Below, piece by piece: positions 1 to 11,765 of a stretch of DNA of 64,000 nt. This DNA comes from Motacilla alba alba (Eukaryota; Chordata; Aves; Passeriformes; Motacillidae). The stretch covers positions 1,984,001-2,048,000 of the forward strand of contig NC_052045.1 of assembly GCF_015832195.1 (NCBI RefSeq), written 5' to 3'. The notes beneath the pieces were generated by a model that was given only the letters and a program-made list of their open reading frames with translations, was not told where the DNA came from and ran no database searches. Made by a program: the position numbers and the translations under genes. Position 1 is the stretch's first letter. Every line of letters starts with the position of its first letter.

Positions 1-1849
1 GGCAATCAAGGAATGAAATATATCTCATGGACAATTGTAACCCTTAGAACGCCCTTATTGCAAGGAAGGAAAATTTCTTTCATTTCTGAAATGGTCAATC
101 ACGTCTGTAGTGGTCCTTAAGAAACAGAATTTTTAAAAAATCCTGATTTATCCTCAAGTTCCTCGTTCTGATTATCAGTGTGGTAGTAGCACTCTGCAGG
201 TTTCGAGAGGATAATATCTCCTAAAGGGTACATTTACTTTTAAACCAGCAGCTGAATGAATCTTGTGCAGTCAGTCCTGTTTTTCTTGCAATTATGTTGT
301 CTGTGCAGGAGAATGGCTGAATACAAAATGTGTGCTGGCTGGTTCACAGGAACAGAATTAGTTTTCTGGTGAATATTGTAATATTAAGAAGGTGCCTTGA
401 GAGAGCAGCTCCTGAATTCATGAGAAGTGAAAGGGTTGTTAGGATGCATATTTAAAGTATTACTCAGTGTATTCATCAGGCTTTAGTTCCAAACTGGCCA
501 TTCCTTGTGGACAGCAGTGCAGTTCTGTTCTTTAAAGCACATTCCTGAAGGGATTAAAAATTAAGCTTGTCTGTGGCCCTGTCGAAAATACAAAGTCTGT
601 GGACAGACTGCACACCAACATTTGATGAAAAAACTAGTGAAGGCTTACCTGTGCTGATATGAGGCATAATGATTGCACCTCTTAGCAGCCCTGAATAAAT
701 AAATAGAATTGGCATCTGAAGCTCCTTGCAGGAGCTGTGTCTTGGACCTGCTGCAGCAGCCAGGCTTTGGAGGCATCCCAAAGAGCTAAGGGATGAATAC
801 GGGCAGAAAGGGGAACTGCAATTAAAGGCCACCAAGAATTTTTGTGTATTTCCTGTAGGTTACAATTTTAGGACAAGAAGTGATGACAAAAATTCTTTAG
901 TTGAATTCTGAGAGGCCGCGTGGCCCTACCCCTGTGTATGCTAACAGCACATTTCTCTCTGTGTACAAAGGCTTTCCCCTAAAGCTCTCTCAGCTTCTAT
1001 CCAACTCAAACACTGTTAGTTTATGCTCTACATTTGTGTTTTCCATCCCTTAGTCAGGCTCCCCAGCCGTGCTGGCCTTTGCTGGGTCCTTCCTGTGATG
1101 GCAGCCGTGGTGCCAATGGCAATAATGGCAGTAATCATTCTGGGGGCAGGTTCATGCTCAGGTGCATCACTGCAGGTAAGGCAGGCCACAGGAACACCTC
1201 TGCAGCTCTCTCTTCAGAGCAGTTCCAGGTTCACAGATCCCTTTCCTTCCTCCTGTTTGTGTGTCAGCAGTCTAAACAGCCTTGGCAAACCGTGTGAGCA
1301 AATGTGCCAACCCGGCTCTCCTCCTTGGAGCTGTGTCCTGGCCTCTCCAGATGGATTCCTGGGAGTCTAATTCAGGCAGTACAGTGAAAACAGGGAGCTT
1401 TGAGTGAAAAATTCAGTGAATACAGTGACAACAGGCTCGGAGGGAGAATCTCCTGAAACAGGAGGTGTCACTTCTCGCAGGTACTCAAAGCTCAGATCTA
1501 CATGCTAAGCAGGGCTTTACTTGCACACTTTTATTTTAAAAAGCAGCAGGTATTTTTGGGCAACACTGCCAGGAGACAACAGCTAGCTGTAAGTGTGTTC
1601 AGTTTAAAATAAATAGATCTGAATTTCTCTGGAATAAAATTTTCATGTTGGATGCAGACCCCCAGAATGTAAGCATGTCTTTTTTTTCACTTGGGATTTT
1701 CCACAAATGTAGCTCTGATTTTAATTCTCTTGCTTGCATGTCAAGTTTGTTTGCAGCTGCTGTGTTCTTAAATCTGAATATGGGCTTTCAATACTTTTAA
1801 AATGCAGTTGTGAGCTTGGCTTTAAGCTGGGTTTCAAAGCAGAAGACGC
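1..1849. other. Unique non-coding DNA
   Basis: No coding region, RNA gene or repeat is recognised here, apart from the candidate exon listed at 1054-1175. Open frames are short and overlap in several frames, as chance frames do. A strong donor-like motif (CAG then GTAAGC) lies on the minus strand near 650-655, but no matching acceptor was found for it. Confidence 0.6.
1054..1175 (+). other. Candidate internal exon (splice-flanked block)
   Basis: The block is preceded by a pyrimidine-rich stretch ending in CCCTTAG at 1053. It is followed by TGCAG then GTAAGG, a near-consensus donor, at 1176. It is 122 bp long and stays open in two plus-strand frames. One of these encodes a hydrophobic stretch rich in Met, Ala, Val and Ile, and the other a Gly/Asn/Ser-rich stretch. 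Neither resembles a family I know. It could be an exon of an unrecognised gene or non-coding RNA, or a chance pairing of splice-like motifs. Chance is the default in DNA of this length. Confidence 0.2.
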
Positions 1850-1908
1850 AGCCATGGCAGAGGGGTAAGAACACGATCATTTTTAAGGCCCTTCCAGCCC
1901 AAACCTTT
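1850..1908 (+). mobile_element. CR1 LINE 3' tail fragment (old, short)
   Basis: The sequence runs from a CATGGCAGAGGGGT motif through GATCATTTTTAAGGCCC to CTTCCAGCCCAAACC. This matches the usual order near the 3' end of avian CR1 elements (a short GGCAG...GGTTGGA segment, GATCTTTAAGGTCCCTTCCAACCC). The terminal ATTCTRTG octamers are missing and several bases are changed, so the piece is old or truncated. It is only about 55 bp long, so the assignment rests on motif order alone. Confidence 0.55.
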
Positions 1909-3473
1909 GTAGGACTTTAGGCTGGGTCTGTGATATTCAGGTCCAGTGTTCATCATGGTTCATCCTTTGCAGTGCCATCTGGTGTCAATTAAAGAAAGCT
2001 AACCTGGTTTTCTACGTATTGCAGCTGAAAACTGAACCCACAAGAATGAGAAGATGAAACTTGATGCTCAGTATCAGAACAGTGTAAACTTTGTTCCTCA
2101 CTCATCTGTCTTTTAAAAAGACTCGCATTTTAAAATAAAATCGGGGTAACTTATCTCTTGTTGTCAACCTTTTGAATATTTGTGGTCAGTCCTGTCTTGT
2201 GTTCCACATTAGGAAAGAATCTGGAGATATTTGGTTTGTGGAAGGCAGAAGGCATTCTGGATTTCTTTGGTAACTTGGCCTGCAAATCAATTTATGACAC
2301 TGCAGGAACTGCCCTCAGCTTCTGCCTTCCACAGAATAAAATTTTCTACCTGGAAGACAGATAAATTTTATCTCTTTCCTTCTTTACTTTACAACACCAA
2401 TCAAAAGCTAAGGTTTTATATATTATATAGATGGCTATATATAAGGTCTCTAAGGCTTTAACATATGACATGAGGATCTAGTTGAATTTTGGCATGTGGA
2501 AAACCCCCTTGTAACCATTATGGATTATTCTGTGCTTTCCTTTGGCAGTAAATTTCTCATAAAGAAAATCATACCTACGACAGAAACCTCATTATTCCTG
2601 AATATTTTTCTTGGACTTAGATTAAATATGAAGATCTTGTGATGCATTATCTGGGCAGATAAATTATTAGCTGACATTGGCTGAAGCAGACTAAATCCCT
2701 TCTTGGCAGTTCTCCAGCTGGAGTTCAACTGGGCACATTTTCTGGAAACTTCTACTCTTTGGCAACGTGGCAATATTGATAAATGGGATTTTTTTTTGGT
2801 TTTCTGGGGGGTGAGTTGGTGCTAAAATTCATTCCACCTTGGATATGCCATATGTTTCTGGACTTCAGCGCTAACACCATTTTAGATTTCTGCCTGGAGA
2901 GCTTCTCCCTAACTTTTTGTGGTCTCAGAGAAATTTCTTCTTTCGAGGTTAATAAAAACTAACCCAAAATATATAGAGTTTTTTGCTGACGGTGGAGGTC
3001 TTGGTTTTGCTGTGTTCTGAATCTAACAGATGGTATTTTAGAGGACAAAAGGACTTGCTGCCAGTGCAAAAACTTGATCTCAGTATAACTCTCACTTGAG
3101 GTTACTGTAAAAACTTACTAAGCAGATTATTCCAGTTGAACCGATTGACCCAATCCTTTGTATCTTTCAATTTATCCTTAAAATATCCACCAGGCTGGGC
3201 CTCAGAAAATGCCCAGTTCTGGAACTTGGGAGACATCTACTTTGACTCCTAAACCTTTTAAGATTTGTGATTGGGGTAATTTGATAAACTCAGAATGGTC
3301 TTTTTTTCTCATTAGCCAGGAATTAAAGAAACAGCGCCAAAGTGCAGGGCTGTTCTCAGGGATTCAACATCAACTGTTTCATTTGGCTTTTCTGGACTTG
3401 CTGTAGAGTTTATCTATCCAAGACAAACCCAGATGTTTGGGTTCTACTCTGAAACAGGGTCAGATTACTGTTT
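1909..3473. other. Unique non-coding DNA
   Basis: Nothing gene-like or repetitive is recognised. A small AT-rich patch with TATATA motifs lies near 2416-2445. Open frames are short. Confidence 0.6.
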
Positions 3474-3622
3474 CTTTTGTTTTTGTTTTGGTTTGGTGTT
3501 TTGGTTTTTTTGGTGTTATTTTTTTTGTTTGTTTGGGGGGTTTTGTGGGTTTTTTTGCTTGTTTGTTTTGTTGTGTTGTTTTTTTGTTTAGTTGTTTTTT
3601 GTTTTGTTTTTTTTTTCCCTCC
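3474..3622 (+). repeat. T/G-rich low-complexity tract
   Basis: About 150 bp are built almost only from T-runs broken by single or grouped G residues, including a GGGGGG run near 3535. There is no fixed unit length. It produces spurious Phe/Val/Leu/Gly/Cys-rich open frames. Similar but shorter T/G tracts recur near 36110, 39110, 50150, 62225 and 62825. Confidence 0.85.
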
Positions 3623-4344
3623 TTATCTGAGAAAATGTCTTAAAGCTTTACAAGATTTGGCAATTTTGGCAATGTTAACTTTCAGCACCTATCTCAGCTT
3701 TTTTTTGAAATCTGAGGTTGCAGCAAAAGGAAGAAAAAAAGCACAGCAGACCAAATGATGCAGCTGTAATCACATCCATTTATGCTCTTCATGGGATGTA
3801 GGCAAGCATTTCCTTTTTATTTTTATTTGTGTCAACAAATTGCTTCTTATCAGCATCTCCTTGCCAAGAGATGGCAGCAAAGGATTGCAAAGGAAATTCA
3901 GGATATTTTCTTAGAACAAATAATTATCTACCAAGGAGCAATCAAATATCACTGAAGGCATGTTTTCTTCGTCTCAGCACTATAAGATAAATTTTTAAAG
4001 ATGCTTTTTAGTGATCAGACAACACAAGAAAAATAAAACTTGTGATTATTTTCCAAGGTTGTTTTTAAGCTTATCTATCTGATAATGCTTATGCTTCAGA
4101 CTGAAATTCCTCCTAATATAATGCATTAAGGAACACTGACATTCTGTCAGCAGCCTGCACGAAGAATCCTAGACTCACACTCCTTGTGTTTTCCACTGAA
4201 ATCTCTATTTTAGAAAAGCTGATGACACACGACAGTTCTCATGGAATTTCCCAGCACAAAGGCCCAGATGGAGAAATGCTTCGGGAGCTTGGCTTCCTCC
4301 ATGAAATTCCACAGCAGAAATTGTCAAGAAACAAGCAAAAGAAC
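3623..4344. other. Unique non-coding DNA
   Basis: Mostly AT-rich sequence between the T/G tract and the CR1 element. No gene or repeat is recognised. Confidence 0.6.
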
Positions 4345-4640
4345 CCCAGGATGGTTTGGGTTGGAAGGGACCTCAAAACCCACCCAGTGCCACCCCTGCC
4401 ATGGCAGGGACACCTTCCCCTGTGCCAGGCTGCTCCAAGCCCTTGGAGACTCCAGGGATGCACGGGCAGCCCCAGCTGCTCTGGGCATCTGTGCCAGGGC
4501 TGCCCACCCTGCCAGGGAACAATTCCTGCCCAAATCCCATCCAGCCCTGCCCTCTGCCCTGGAAGCCATTCCCTTTGTCCTGTCCTTGTCCAAGCCCCCG
4601 TGTCCCTTCACTGCCAGGACAGCCTTTGGGGAGAGGCCCC
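4345..4640 (-). mobile_element. CR1 LINE 3' end, reverse orientation
   Basis: Read on the plus strand, the segment begins with GGTTTGGGTTGGAAGGGAC and continues through CCCTGCCATGGCAGGGACAC, CAGGCTGCTCCAAGCCC and CTGTGCCAGGGCTGCCCACC to a TTCCCTTTGTCCTGTCC stretch. This is the reverse complement of the well-known 3' untranslated part of avian CR1 retrotransposons. CR1 elements are usually 5' truncated, and this one keeps roughly the last 300 bp. The terminal ATTCTRTG octamers are degraded to an AGGATGG-like remnant. There is no reverse transcriptase coding part, so it is a dead copy. Overlapping open frames here are artefacts of its GC content. Confidence 0.9.
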
Positions 4641-4805
4641 AGAGGTGAGGAGAGCCCAAATTTGTGGGTGATTTGTGCTCTCCTTGTGTCAGCTGGGCTG
4701 AGCTGTGCCCTCACACCCTGCCTGGCGCGGTGGCAGTGCCACACCGGGGTGGCCGTGCTCCTCCAAAAGCTGCAGCTGCTCTAAAATGGGCCTTTGTTCT
4801 CAGGG
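4641..4805. other. Spacer between CR1 and minisatellite
   Basis: GC-rich sequence with no recognised feature. It could be a further diverged part of the adjacent CR1. Confidence 0.5.
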
Positions 4806-4945
4806 ACCGAGTTTGGGTTTGGGCTTTTGGGCAGTCAAGGGCTGAGTTTGGGTTTGGGCTTTTGGGCAGTCAAGGGCTGAGTTTGGGTTTGGGCTTTTGG
4901 GCAGTCAAGGGCTGAGTTTGGGTTTGGGCTTTTGGGCAGTGAGGG
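4806..4945 (+). repeat. 35 bp G-rich minisatellite, four units
   Basis: The motif GAGTTTGGGTTTGGGC recurs at exact 35 bp steps, with GA at 4809, 4844, 4879 and 4914. The first and last units are slightly changed at their outer edges. Each unit contains GGG runs separated by TTT, CTTTT and CAGTCAA, so each can satisfy the simple four-run G-quadruplex pattern on the plus strand. It lies about 165 bp past the 5'-truncated end of a reverse CR1 copy. The near identity of the inner units suggests recent expansion or homogenisation. Confidence 0.95.
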
Positions 4946-7059
4946 GTAACTGCAGAGCTGGGACAGCTCCGAGGGTGTCCCACAGCCCCTGAGAGGTTGT
5001 GCTGTACTTTGCTTCTACAACACAGGGGAGATTCTGGTGGTGGTTCCAGATGGGTTTTCAGTGGTTTCCAAGTTTAGCATTGCCAATCTGTCTTGGGCTG
5101 GTGGAAAAACTAATTAAAGGTGTTTTTTTTCCCTCTTTCTCTGGACAAAGTGTTTCCTTTTCCTTTTTCCCCCACTTTTAATCAATCTGTACCTGGTGCC
5201 TCAGTGCCTCTTCACTCACCCTGGTCTTTTCTTGCTGCCTCTTTGCTGCTCCCCTGCTTCTGCTGTGTCTTTGTCAGAGCTGCAGGGCTGTAAGGAGGCC
5301 CTGGCAGTTCCAGAATAATGGTGCAATTACATCTTCAGTTTTCTCCCACATCCCTACAGCTGCCAGCTCCCCAGAGCAGCAGATCTCTCAAGGAAGCAGT
5401 GCATCTTGGAGGTATTTACTGCCCCGTCCAGGTACACCAGGGTTGGATCTGCTGAGGTTCCAGTTGGAATTTGCTCCCTGGAGGTGAGTTTCAGGCTCGT
5501 TTTTAAATCATCTGTGGGCACACATTCACATATTCCACCTCCCTGGAGAATGCCCAAGCAAAAATTGAAAGGCACTGATAAAAGCAATGTCATGTATTGA
5601 TTGTTGAGGTGAAAATCAGGGTGGAAAAGCAATGAGAATGTGTTGATATATTCAGAATATATGTTTGTATGACAGAATTCAGTTCTGCTCCATTCCTGGG
5701 TCCTTTTCTGTATTTTTTCTCGGAGTTTCTTGACTAACCCAAGGGCTGTGGTGGAAATACCAAGGTGTAAGACAGGCATGTAACAGAGCTGGGTGTTGGA
5801 TAACACAGCACAGACAGAAACACAGGTGTGGGGTAACTCAGGTCATGCCTGTATTATCAAAAACCTGTCAAAGGTTTGCTTTACAGATAATGGAATGTTA
5901 ATTTACGTGTCTGCCACATGCAGGTTGTTCTCTGCTCAGCTCAGTATGGAGCTGAAAGGGTCATATTTTAATAATTTTCCTTAGTATGTGTTTTCCAGTG
6001 GTCATTACAGGCCCTGGGTAATTGGTTCTAATCTGAATGTTAACATTGACATTTTTATTGTGCTTGACAGGGAACGAGGGCTAATGACTAAAACATTGAT
6101 AAATTGAATAAATTGATATAAGTCATATTTAATTTGCTTCTTTGCTATGTACTGGAGTGAATTATTCACGTTGCTCAGGATCTGTACCCTCTCACAGAGA
6201 GTTTGGTTGTGCCATAAATGTTCACAAGAGAGAAGCTTCATTCTTTTCTCATACAATGGAGTTTCTACATAAGTGTGCAACTTGTGAGAAAGACATGCCA
6301 TAAATCTACCAGGGAAAAAGTTCTGATTGTGTTGCACCGACAGATTTGCTGTTCCATGAGCTCATTACCTGTACAGCTGCCAGCAGGGCTGGCTTTGATG
6401 CCGGGCTCCAAGAGCAAGAAATATGAGGAATTATATATGCACATAAAAGGCCTGATCTGCCATCCAAAATGGAACCGGCTCATCTTGGAAACAAACTTCA
6501 CTTTGGATCATTTTTGTCTGGAAATGTTACGTTGAGTAGCTATGTAAACTTAAACCAGTCCTAATGGAACATTGTTTTCTTGGAGATAGGAGCAGTAATG
6601 TAGGTAATGCTCTCAAATGCTTTAAACAGTTATTATTTTCAGAAGTTTCAGCGGAAAGAATAAAAGTTGCAGAAAAATATAGAGCAAAATAGAGCATTGG
6701 GAGTAGTAACAAAGAGAAGGGAGAAGAAACAACTCTGTGTGCTGGGTGGGGGTAAGATGCATTTGAATTTCAAACATCCCCAGTGGCTTTACTCAGCAGA
6801 AATGATCTGCAGCTCCTTTGTGTGAGTAATATCTCAGCAAGCCTTGGAACAAATCCTCACACCCTACTGACTTTTAATGCTTAGCAGAAAATGAGTTGCT
6901 GAATAAAAGATGCGACAACTTAAAAGGGTCTTTTCATTGGGAGTCAAAATAAATGCTGCAGAGAGTTGGTGCCTCTGCTGTCAGGAGCAGGTGAATTACT
7001 TTCCACTCTCATCCCATCTCACACAACTGCTTACAGCTCTCCTAACACACACCTGGGGA
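4946..7059. other. Unique non-coding DNA
   Basis: No gene or repeat is recognised. The longest frame, on the minus strand at 5354-5806 (150 codons), has no recognisable domain and is within chance expectation. Confidence 0.6.
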
Positions 7060-7350
7060 TCTCTGCTCATGTGAAACTTAATCCATTTACGGGCAGGACA
7101 GTTTAGAGCCCGGGCTGCTGCTCATTAAGGGATGTAAAAGGAAGCCCAGGATAAGGAACATGTCTTAAAAGAGTACCCACGAGAGGAACGGGGTAGGCAG
7201 GGGATTGGAATGTGAGTATTAAAAGAGTTTTAACTGTCATTATTTTTTATTAAGCATTGAGAAGTCTGAGGAGACTTTCTAACAGTAAAGGCTTCATTCT
7301 TTGTATGGTTTCGGGGCCGAGAGAGAGGATTTGTTTTAAAACACTGATGT
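7060..7350. other. Candidate conserved non-coding element
   Basis: Several CpG dinucleotides survive close together (ACGGG, CACGAG, AACGGG and TTTCGGGGCCGAG). They sit among TTAAAAGAGTTTTAAC-type motifs and an AT-rich TTTTTTATTAAGC stretch. The segment has no repeat character. Clustered CpG in an otherwise CpG-poor setting is typical of constrained elements, but I cannot see conservation from one sequence. Confidence 0.25.
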
Positions 7351-9230
7351 GAAAATGAGTTGCATCATGTTTTTAAAGGGATAAAACAGAAACAAAAAAG
7401 GGCTCTGAAACTTGATATGAAGTCATTAATTCATGTCCTATCCCTTCCTTCCAACAATCATTAACTGCAAGGCTGTGATATTTTTATGAGGGTAAATCTA
7501 GATTAGGGTTGAGCTCTCCTCAAGTAGCAGGCTGTGCAGAGCTCACCTCATGGAGAAAATGCTGGCAAGGTCTCTAGGAAGTTCCTTGGGGAAAAAATGA
7601 GTTTGGTAAATCAGCAACTCCATGAAAATAGATAGTAAACATTTATGACAAGTTAAAAGAGCTTCTGTCGCAGGTTGGCAGCCTTTTGCCACTGAATTAT
7701 TGCATGAAAAGAATGTATTCTTTTAGTCCTGTGGTAACCTGCAAACATTCCTCTTAAGTATGCTTTATTTATTGTGCCAGGGTTTTTTTTCCCTAATCCT
7801 CAGTGCCCGTGGAGAAGTCTCCTGTGAAGGAAGCGTGATCTGTAGCAGCACTGGCATTTCTAATTCTTCAAATGACCTTACAGCTGTTGTGTGTTGCCTT
7901 AATGCCACAGCTCCCTGTGTCAGCAGTGGTAAATCTGGGTATTAAAGACAGCTTTTCATTCTTGGAATTCAGACCAGATCAATTTTATTACAGATAGAAC
8001 TGACAAGAGCTTTTTTCCTGCATAATGGAAAACAAATCCAAACCCAAAACCACTTCCAACAGGTGAGGCATGGAAATTTCATTCAAATTAAGTTTAGAAA
8101 TTAAATTTATATCGTTACAAAGAAACTTAGGATATTTTTTCTTCTCAAAATATGTTATTCCTACAGACTCCTTGTAAATATTCTTTCAAAAATTGTCTGC
8201 AAGTAGCAGAGTTTGGTGCCAGGTAGCAACAATAGCAGAAGCTTTCTAGGAAGCAATTAGCTCAGTAGAGATTTTTTTTTCATTTTTCTTCCCGAAAAGA
8301 CTCTTTCATTTTTAAATGGGAATTTACAGGTCCAGTATAGTGGTTGGTAGCAATTGTGAAAGAATTCTGAGATATGTTTTAACTGACCTGTTTACAGGAA
8401 AAATGAGTGTGACTCTATTGAAAAGCCAGAGAAGTACAAAGTGGAGAGCTATAATATGGTTGCCATAGACACAATTTCATATTCTCTTCCCTGTTTACTG
8501 CATTGATAACTCCTTTATTGAAATCCAGGAAAAAAAAAAAACACCAAAAAACCCTAACAAAACCAAAACTGTGGATGTTCTGAAAAGGCTGTATTCCTTT
8601 CTGTTGTACTGAGATTATGTTCAGAGCTCCTTCAACCACTAATTACCATAAGGAAATTGGCCAGCGAGCTCCAGTGGAATGTTTGAGCATACAAGAATAT
8701 ATTCAAGATCAATATGTAATTATCATATGCGCAGAGAGATTTCATAGTCAAATTTAGTAAAAACAGATGGGCTTGCTACATATGGCTAATAGAGATTTAA
8801 AGTTAGAAATGCAGGAATTCTGTAGCTACAAGACTGAGATTCCTTATTCTCCCTTACCAAGAAGACAGGATGTTAATTCATCTTTCTTCTTTTGTACATA
8901 ATACTAAAATGTCAGTAAGAGTTGATACATATGTGCATGTGGCAGGGAGAAGTCTTGAGCTTTTCTCCTAGTTTTGCAGGTTTTTCTACTCGAAAAATTC
9001 TCCATCCAATCACTGAAAGTTATAATCTGCTCTTCTGCTGTTTTGATGTCAGCACAATATCCCACTAAGTCCTTGAAAATTCTGTTTATTAGAAATAGAT
9101 GTGAGCTAGATTTTTAAAATGTCAGAAGGAAGACTTCATTTTGTCTAATACAAGGATGAAAAAAAAAACAAACCCAGACCATTCATTTTAAACTTTTGGT
9201 AGCTGGAATCTTCCAAAGATGTTATTGCTT
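7351..9230. other. Unique non-coding DNA
   Basis: AT-rich sequence with no recognised gene. A short A/C-rich low-complexity patch lies at 8529-8572 and an A-run at about 9159-9171. Confidence 0.6.
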
Positions 9231-9480
9231 AATAAAAACCTGCCCAGGCAGCACGTGGGGATTTACCAGGTAACTCCATTAACAGCGAGAGGAGCAGCTC
9301 AGCTAATCTCTGACACTGCAGCCGGGCTGCTGACAGCCTCAGCTGCTCCTTCCGAGCAGGGAATTGTGGCAACTTAAAAGGTGATTGTCACCGAGTGAAA
9401 GAGGGTGTCTGAAGAGGAGTTAGACAGGATGTTTTCATTAACATTAAAGAGCTCTTGCTATTCATTAGGCAGCTTGCTCT
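9231..9480. other. Candidate conserved non-coding element
   Basis: This block holds several CpGs (CAGCGAG, GCCGGGC, TTCCGAG and CACCGAG). They are followed by TTCATTAACATTAAAG and a perfect AAGAGCTCTT palindrome, then a TATTCATTAGG motif. Homeodomain-like ATTA cores are frequent. No repeat family is recognised. Function is inferred from composition only. Confidence 0.25.
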
Positions 9481-9606
9481 CGAGACCACAGGAGAGTTGT
9501 CACTCACAGAATCTTTTCACATGAAAAGGATGCATCATATAGAACCGTGTTTTACCTGCTTCCTTATGGAGCTTCTGCACAAGAGCAAAATACAGGCAGT
9601 TTTGGA

Positions 9607-9665
9607 TTTCTTTTTCTTTTTTTCTTTTTTCTTTTTCTTTTTTTTTTTTTTTTTTTTTTTTTTTT
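9607..9665 (+). repeat. Polypyrimidine (T-rich, some C) tract
   Basis: Almost 60 bp of T with scattered C, ending in an uninterrupted T-run of about 27 bases. On the opposite strand it would look like an A-tail, but the sequence next to it is not a recognisable processed pseudogene or LINE. Such runs are prone to length error in sequencing. Confidence 0.9.
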
Positions 9666-9666
9666 G

Positions 9667-11559
9667 TTAGAAGAGTGTATTTTATCCTAAGTTTTAAACT
9701 GATTGAAAAGACCTTTTGCTGTTGTGCTCAAGTTTACACACCATGTGTACAACAAGTTGCACCAGACCTCAACAAAAATGTGTGGTTTCAGCTTGTAAAG
9801 GCCAGGCTCACTTTCCTGCTGTCTTGCACTCTGGTTTTCCCGGAGTTATGCTCTACACCAGCATCCCTCTGACCTGTGTGAGTGTTGCTCCTTCATTGTA
9901 AACACTTTATTGAAACCAGAAGTGGCTCCTGGTTACACGAGCCGTGTCCAGGAGGGCTGGAGGTGACAGTCACTCAGCTGGGCAATTAATGATGAATTAA
10001 TTACTAATTAAGCTGCTCAGGACAGCAAAAGCCAGCCGTGGACAGACAGACTGGTCATGGCCCAGTCACCAATGTCCTGTCTGTGCAGGACTGCAGGACT
10101 ACAACTCCTCTGCCTTTTGTTTGAGCTCTCAAAGGCTGCTGTGGAACAGGTCCAAGCAGGAAAAGCTTCAAGCACAGAAATCAAATGTGAATGCTTCCAA
10201 TGAGGACGTGGGGGATTCATTGGCTTCTGAAGCTCCCTTAAACTGTGGCTAAATACTTGCCCAGTTAATAGTGCAGGATAGGCACGGGACAGAGGACACC
10301 AGGCAGATGGAAGGAGGCTGCTGAGTGGTTGTCACCTGAAGCCATCAAGGTTTGCCGTGGCTTTGGGAGCAGGATCCACCCGGGCTCTGATCACAGGGCT
10401 GGGCTGGTGTTTGCTGCTGTGTCCCTTGGATCTGCTCTGTGTGTCTTGGTGGGAACAACCCAGATTGTTCTGGGATAAAAAGCACAAACTAACCTAGATG
10501 TGGTCTAATCCAGGAGCTTTTTGTTTGGTGAACTGCTGCCCAGAGGAGCCAGGGCACGCTGTGTCTGCTGGGGGGCTTGCCAGCTGCTGGGGGAATTGCA
10601 CAGCACAGAATTCCTGCTCCTGCCCCTGCTGTTCTGAAGATTAGTTTGGAGGGCACCAAACTTGACTCCTGACTGAAGTTGTTCTTCTATAATAGCAAAA
10701 TGAAAAATATTATTTCAGAACTTTCTAACCCAATTCTGATGCCATCTCTAATATTGTCCTGCTTACAAACAACTCTGACCTTTTTATTCTTTTGAGAGTT
10801 TCCTAGATAAGGAGAGGCATTTATCACTCCCAGTCTCATCTCCTATGCAAACTAGATTGTTCTGATGGGATTCTGCTTGCTTTATGCTTTCAAGGAATGG
10901 GCTTTTGGAATGGACAGGAGAAATGAAACTGAGAATTAGTTGGTTTTTAGAGTTGCATTCAGGATTGGGTTTCTTCTGCAACACCCAATTAAAATATGAA
11001 TTTTTTTTCCTCCCTTCCTTCCTTTTGTTCTTGTAGCCCATTCTTCCTTTGGGAGTGGCAGTTATAGCTACAGGGGTGTATATGCAGTCAGTATAGAAGC
11101 CTTCACCTAAATGGAGTGCTGGATTTGTAGGGAATGCAGGAAATGCCACATTAAAGTTTGTTTGCTGCTAATTTTATTCTATTTTCATTTTGTTTCAGAC
11201 ATTATTTTGGATACTTTGCTTGAAGATTATAAAATCATTAAATCTTTAAAATTGTGATTATCTAGGAGCAGAATAAAAGGAAATTGTTGCATCTCACCAG
11301 AATAACGTGAATACATGGATTGCTATTTAATTAAAAAAATGTGTCAAAGTTACACTGCAACATATGAGGTTATACTTTTTGTGTTCAGGATAAGCAAAAT
11401 ATGAACACTGTGGATTTTATGTGACTTTATGGGCGATAATAAACCTTTATCTAGGTGTAGATTGGTGCCTTCCTCCATTAGTCATATCTAAGTTTTCCCT
11501 CTAATTTCTTCTTGCATTGTCTTTACCCACTGCATTTAAATGTGGAGCTGCACTGTGGT
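9667..11559. other. Unique non-coding DNA
   Basis: No gene or recognised repeat. A minus-strand frame of 121 codons at 10784-11149 has no recognisable domain. The block around 10260-10640 is more GC-rich, but I do not recognise it as a mobile element. Confidence 0.6.
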
Positions 11560-11765
11560 GTTCCAGTTGGGTTTTAATTAGCTTTATTATCTATTGTGTA
11601 GGGCTTAATCAATTCTATTGGATGCTATCTGCAGGTGCCTCCAGTAAGGGCATATTACATTGATTTTTCATTTCTCACATCAAACACACCGCACTCATCC
11701 GGCGCTTGCTGGGCTTGCTATTGACAGCAGGGTTATTTAGGGCACCCAGGCAAAATGTAACAGGG
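11560..11765. other. Candidate conserved non-coding element
   Basis: The segment combines homeodomain-type sites (TTTTAATTAGC, GGCTTAATC, TACATTGATTT) with a CpG-bearing stretch (ACCGCACTCATCCGGCGC). It has no repeat character. It resembles developmental enhancers in motif content, but that is inference from the sequence alone. Confidence 0.3.

Noticed and set aside
3437..3758. Membrane protein rich in Phe, Val and Leu
   Set aside because: The hydrophobic run is a translation of the T/G-rich low-complexity tract.
4806..4945. Interstitial telomere repeat
   Set aside because: GGGTTT words occur only once per 35 bp unit and are not in TTAGGG register.
9607..9665. Poly-A tail of a retroposed gene on the minus strand
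   Set aside because: The neighbouring sequence shows no long frame or recognisable gene body, so it is treated as a simple tract.
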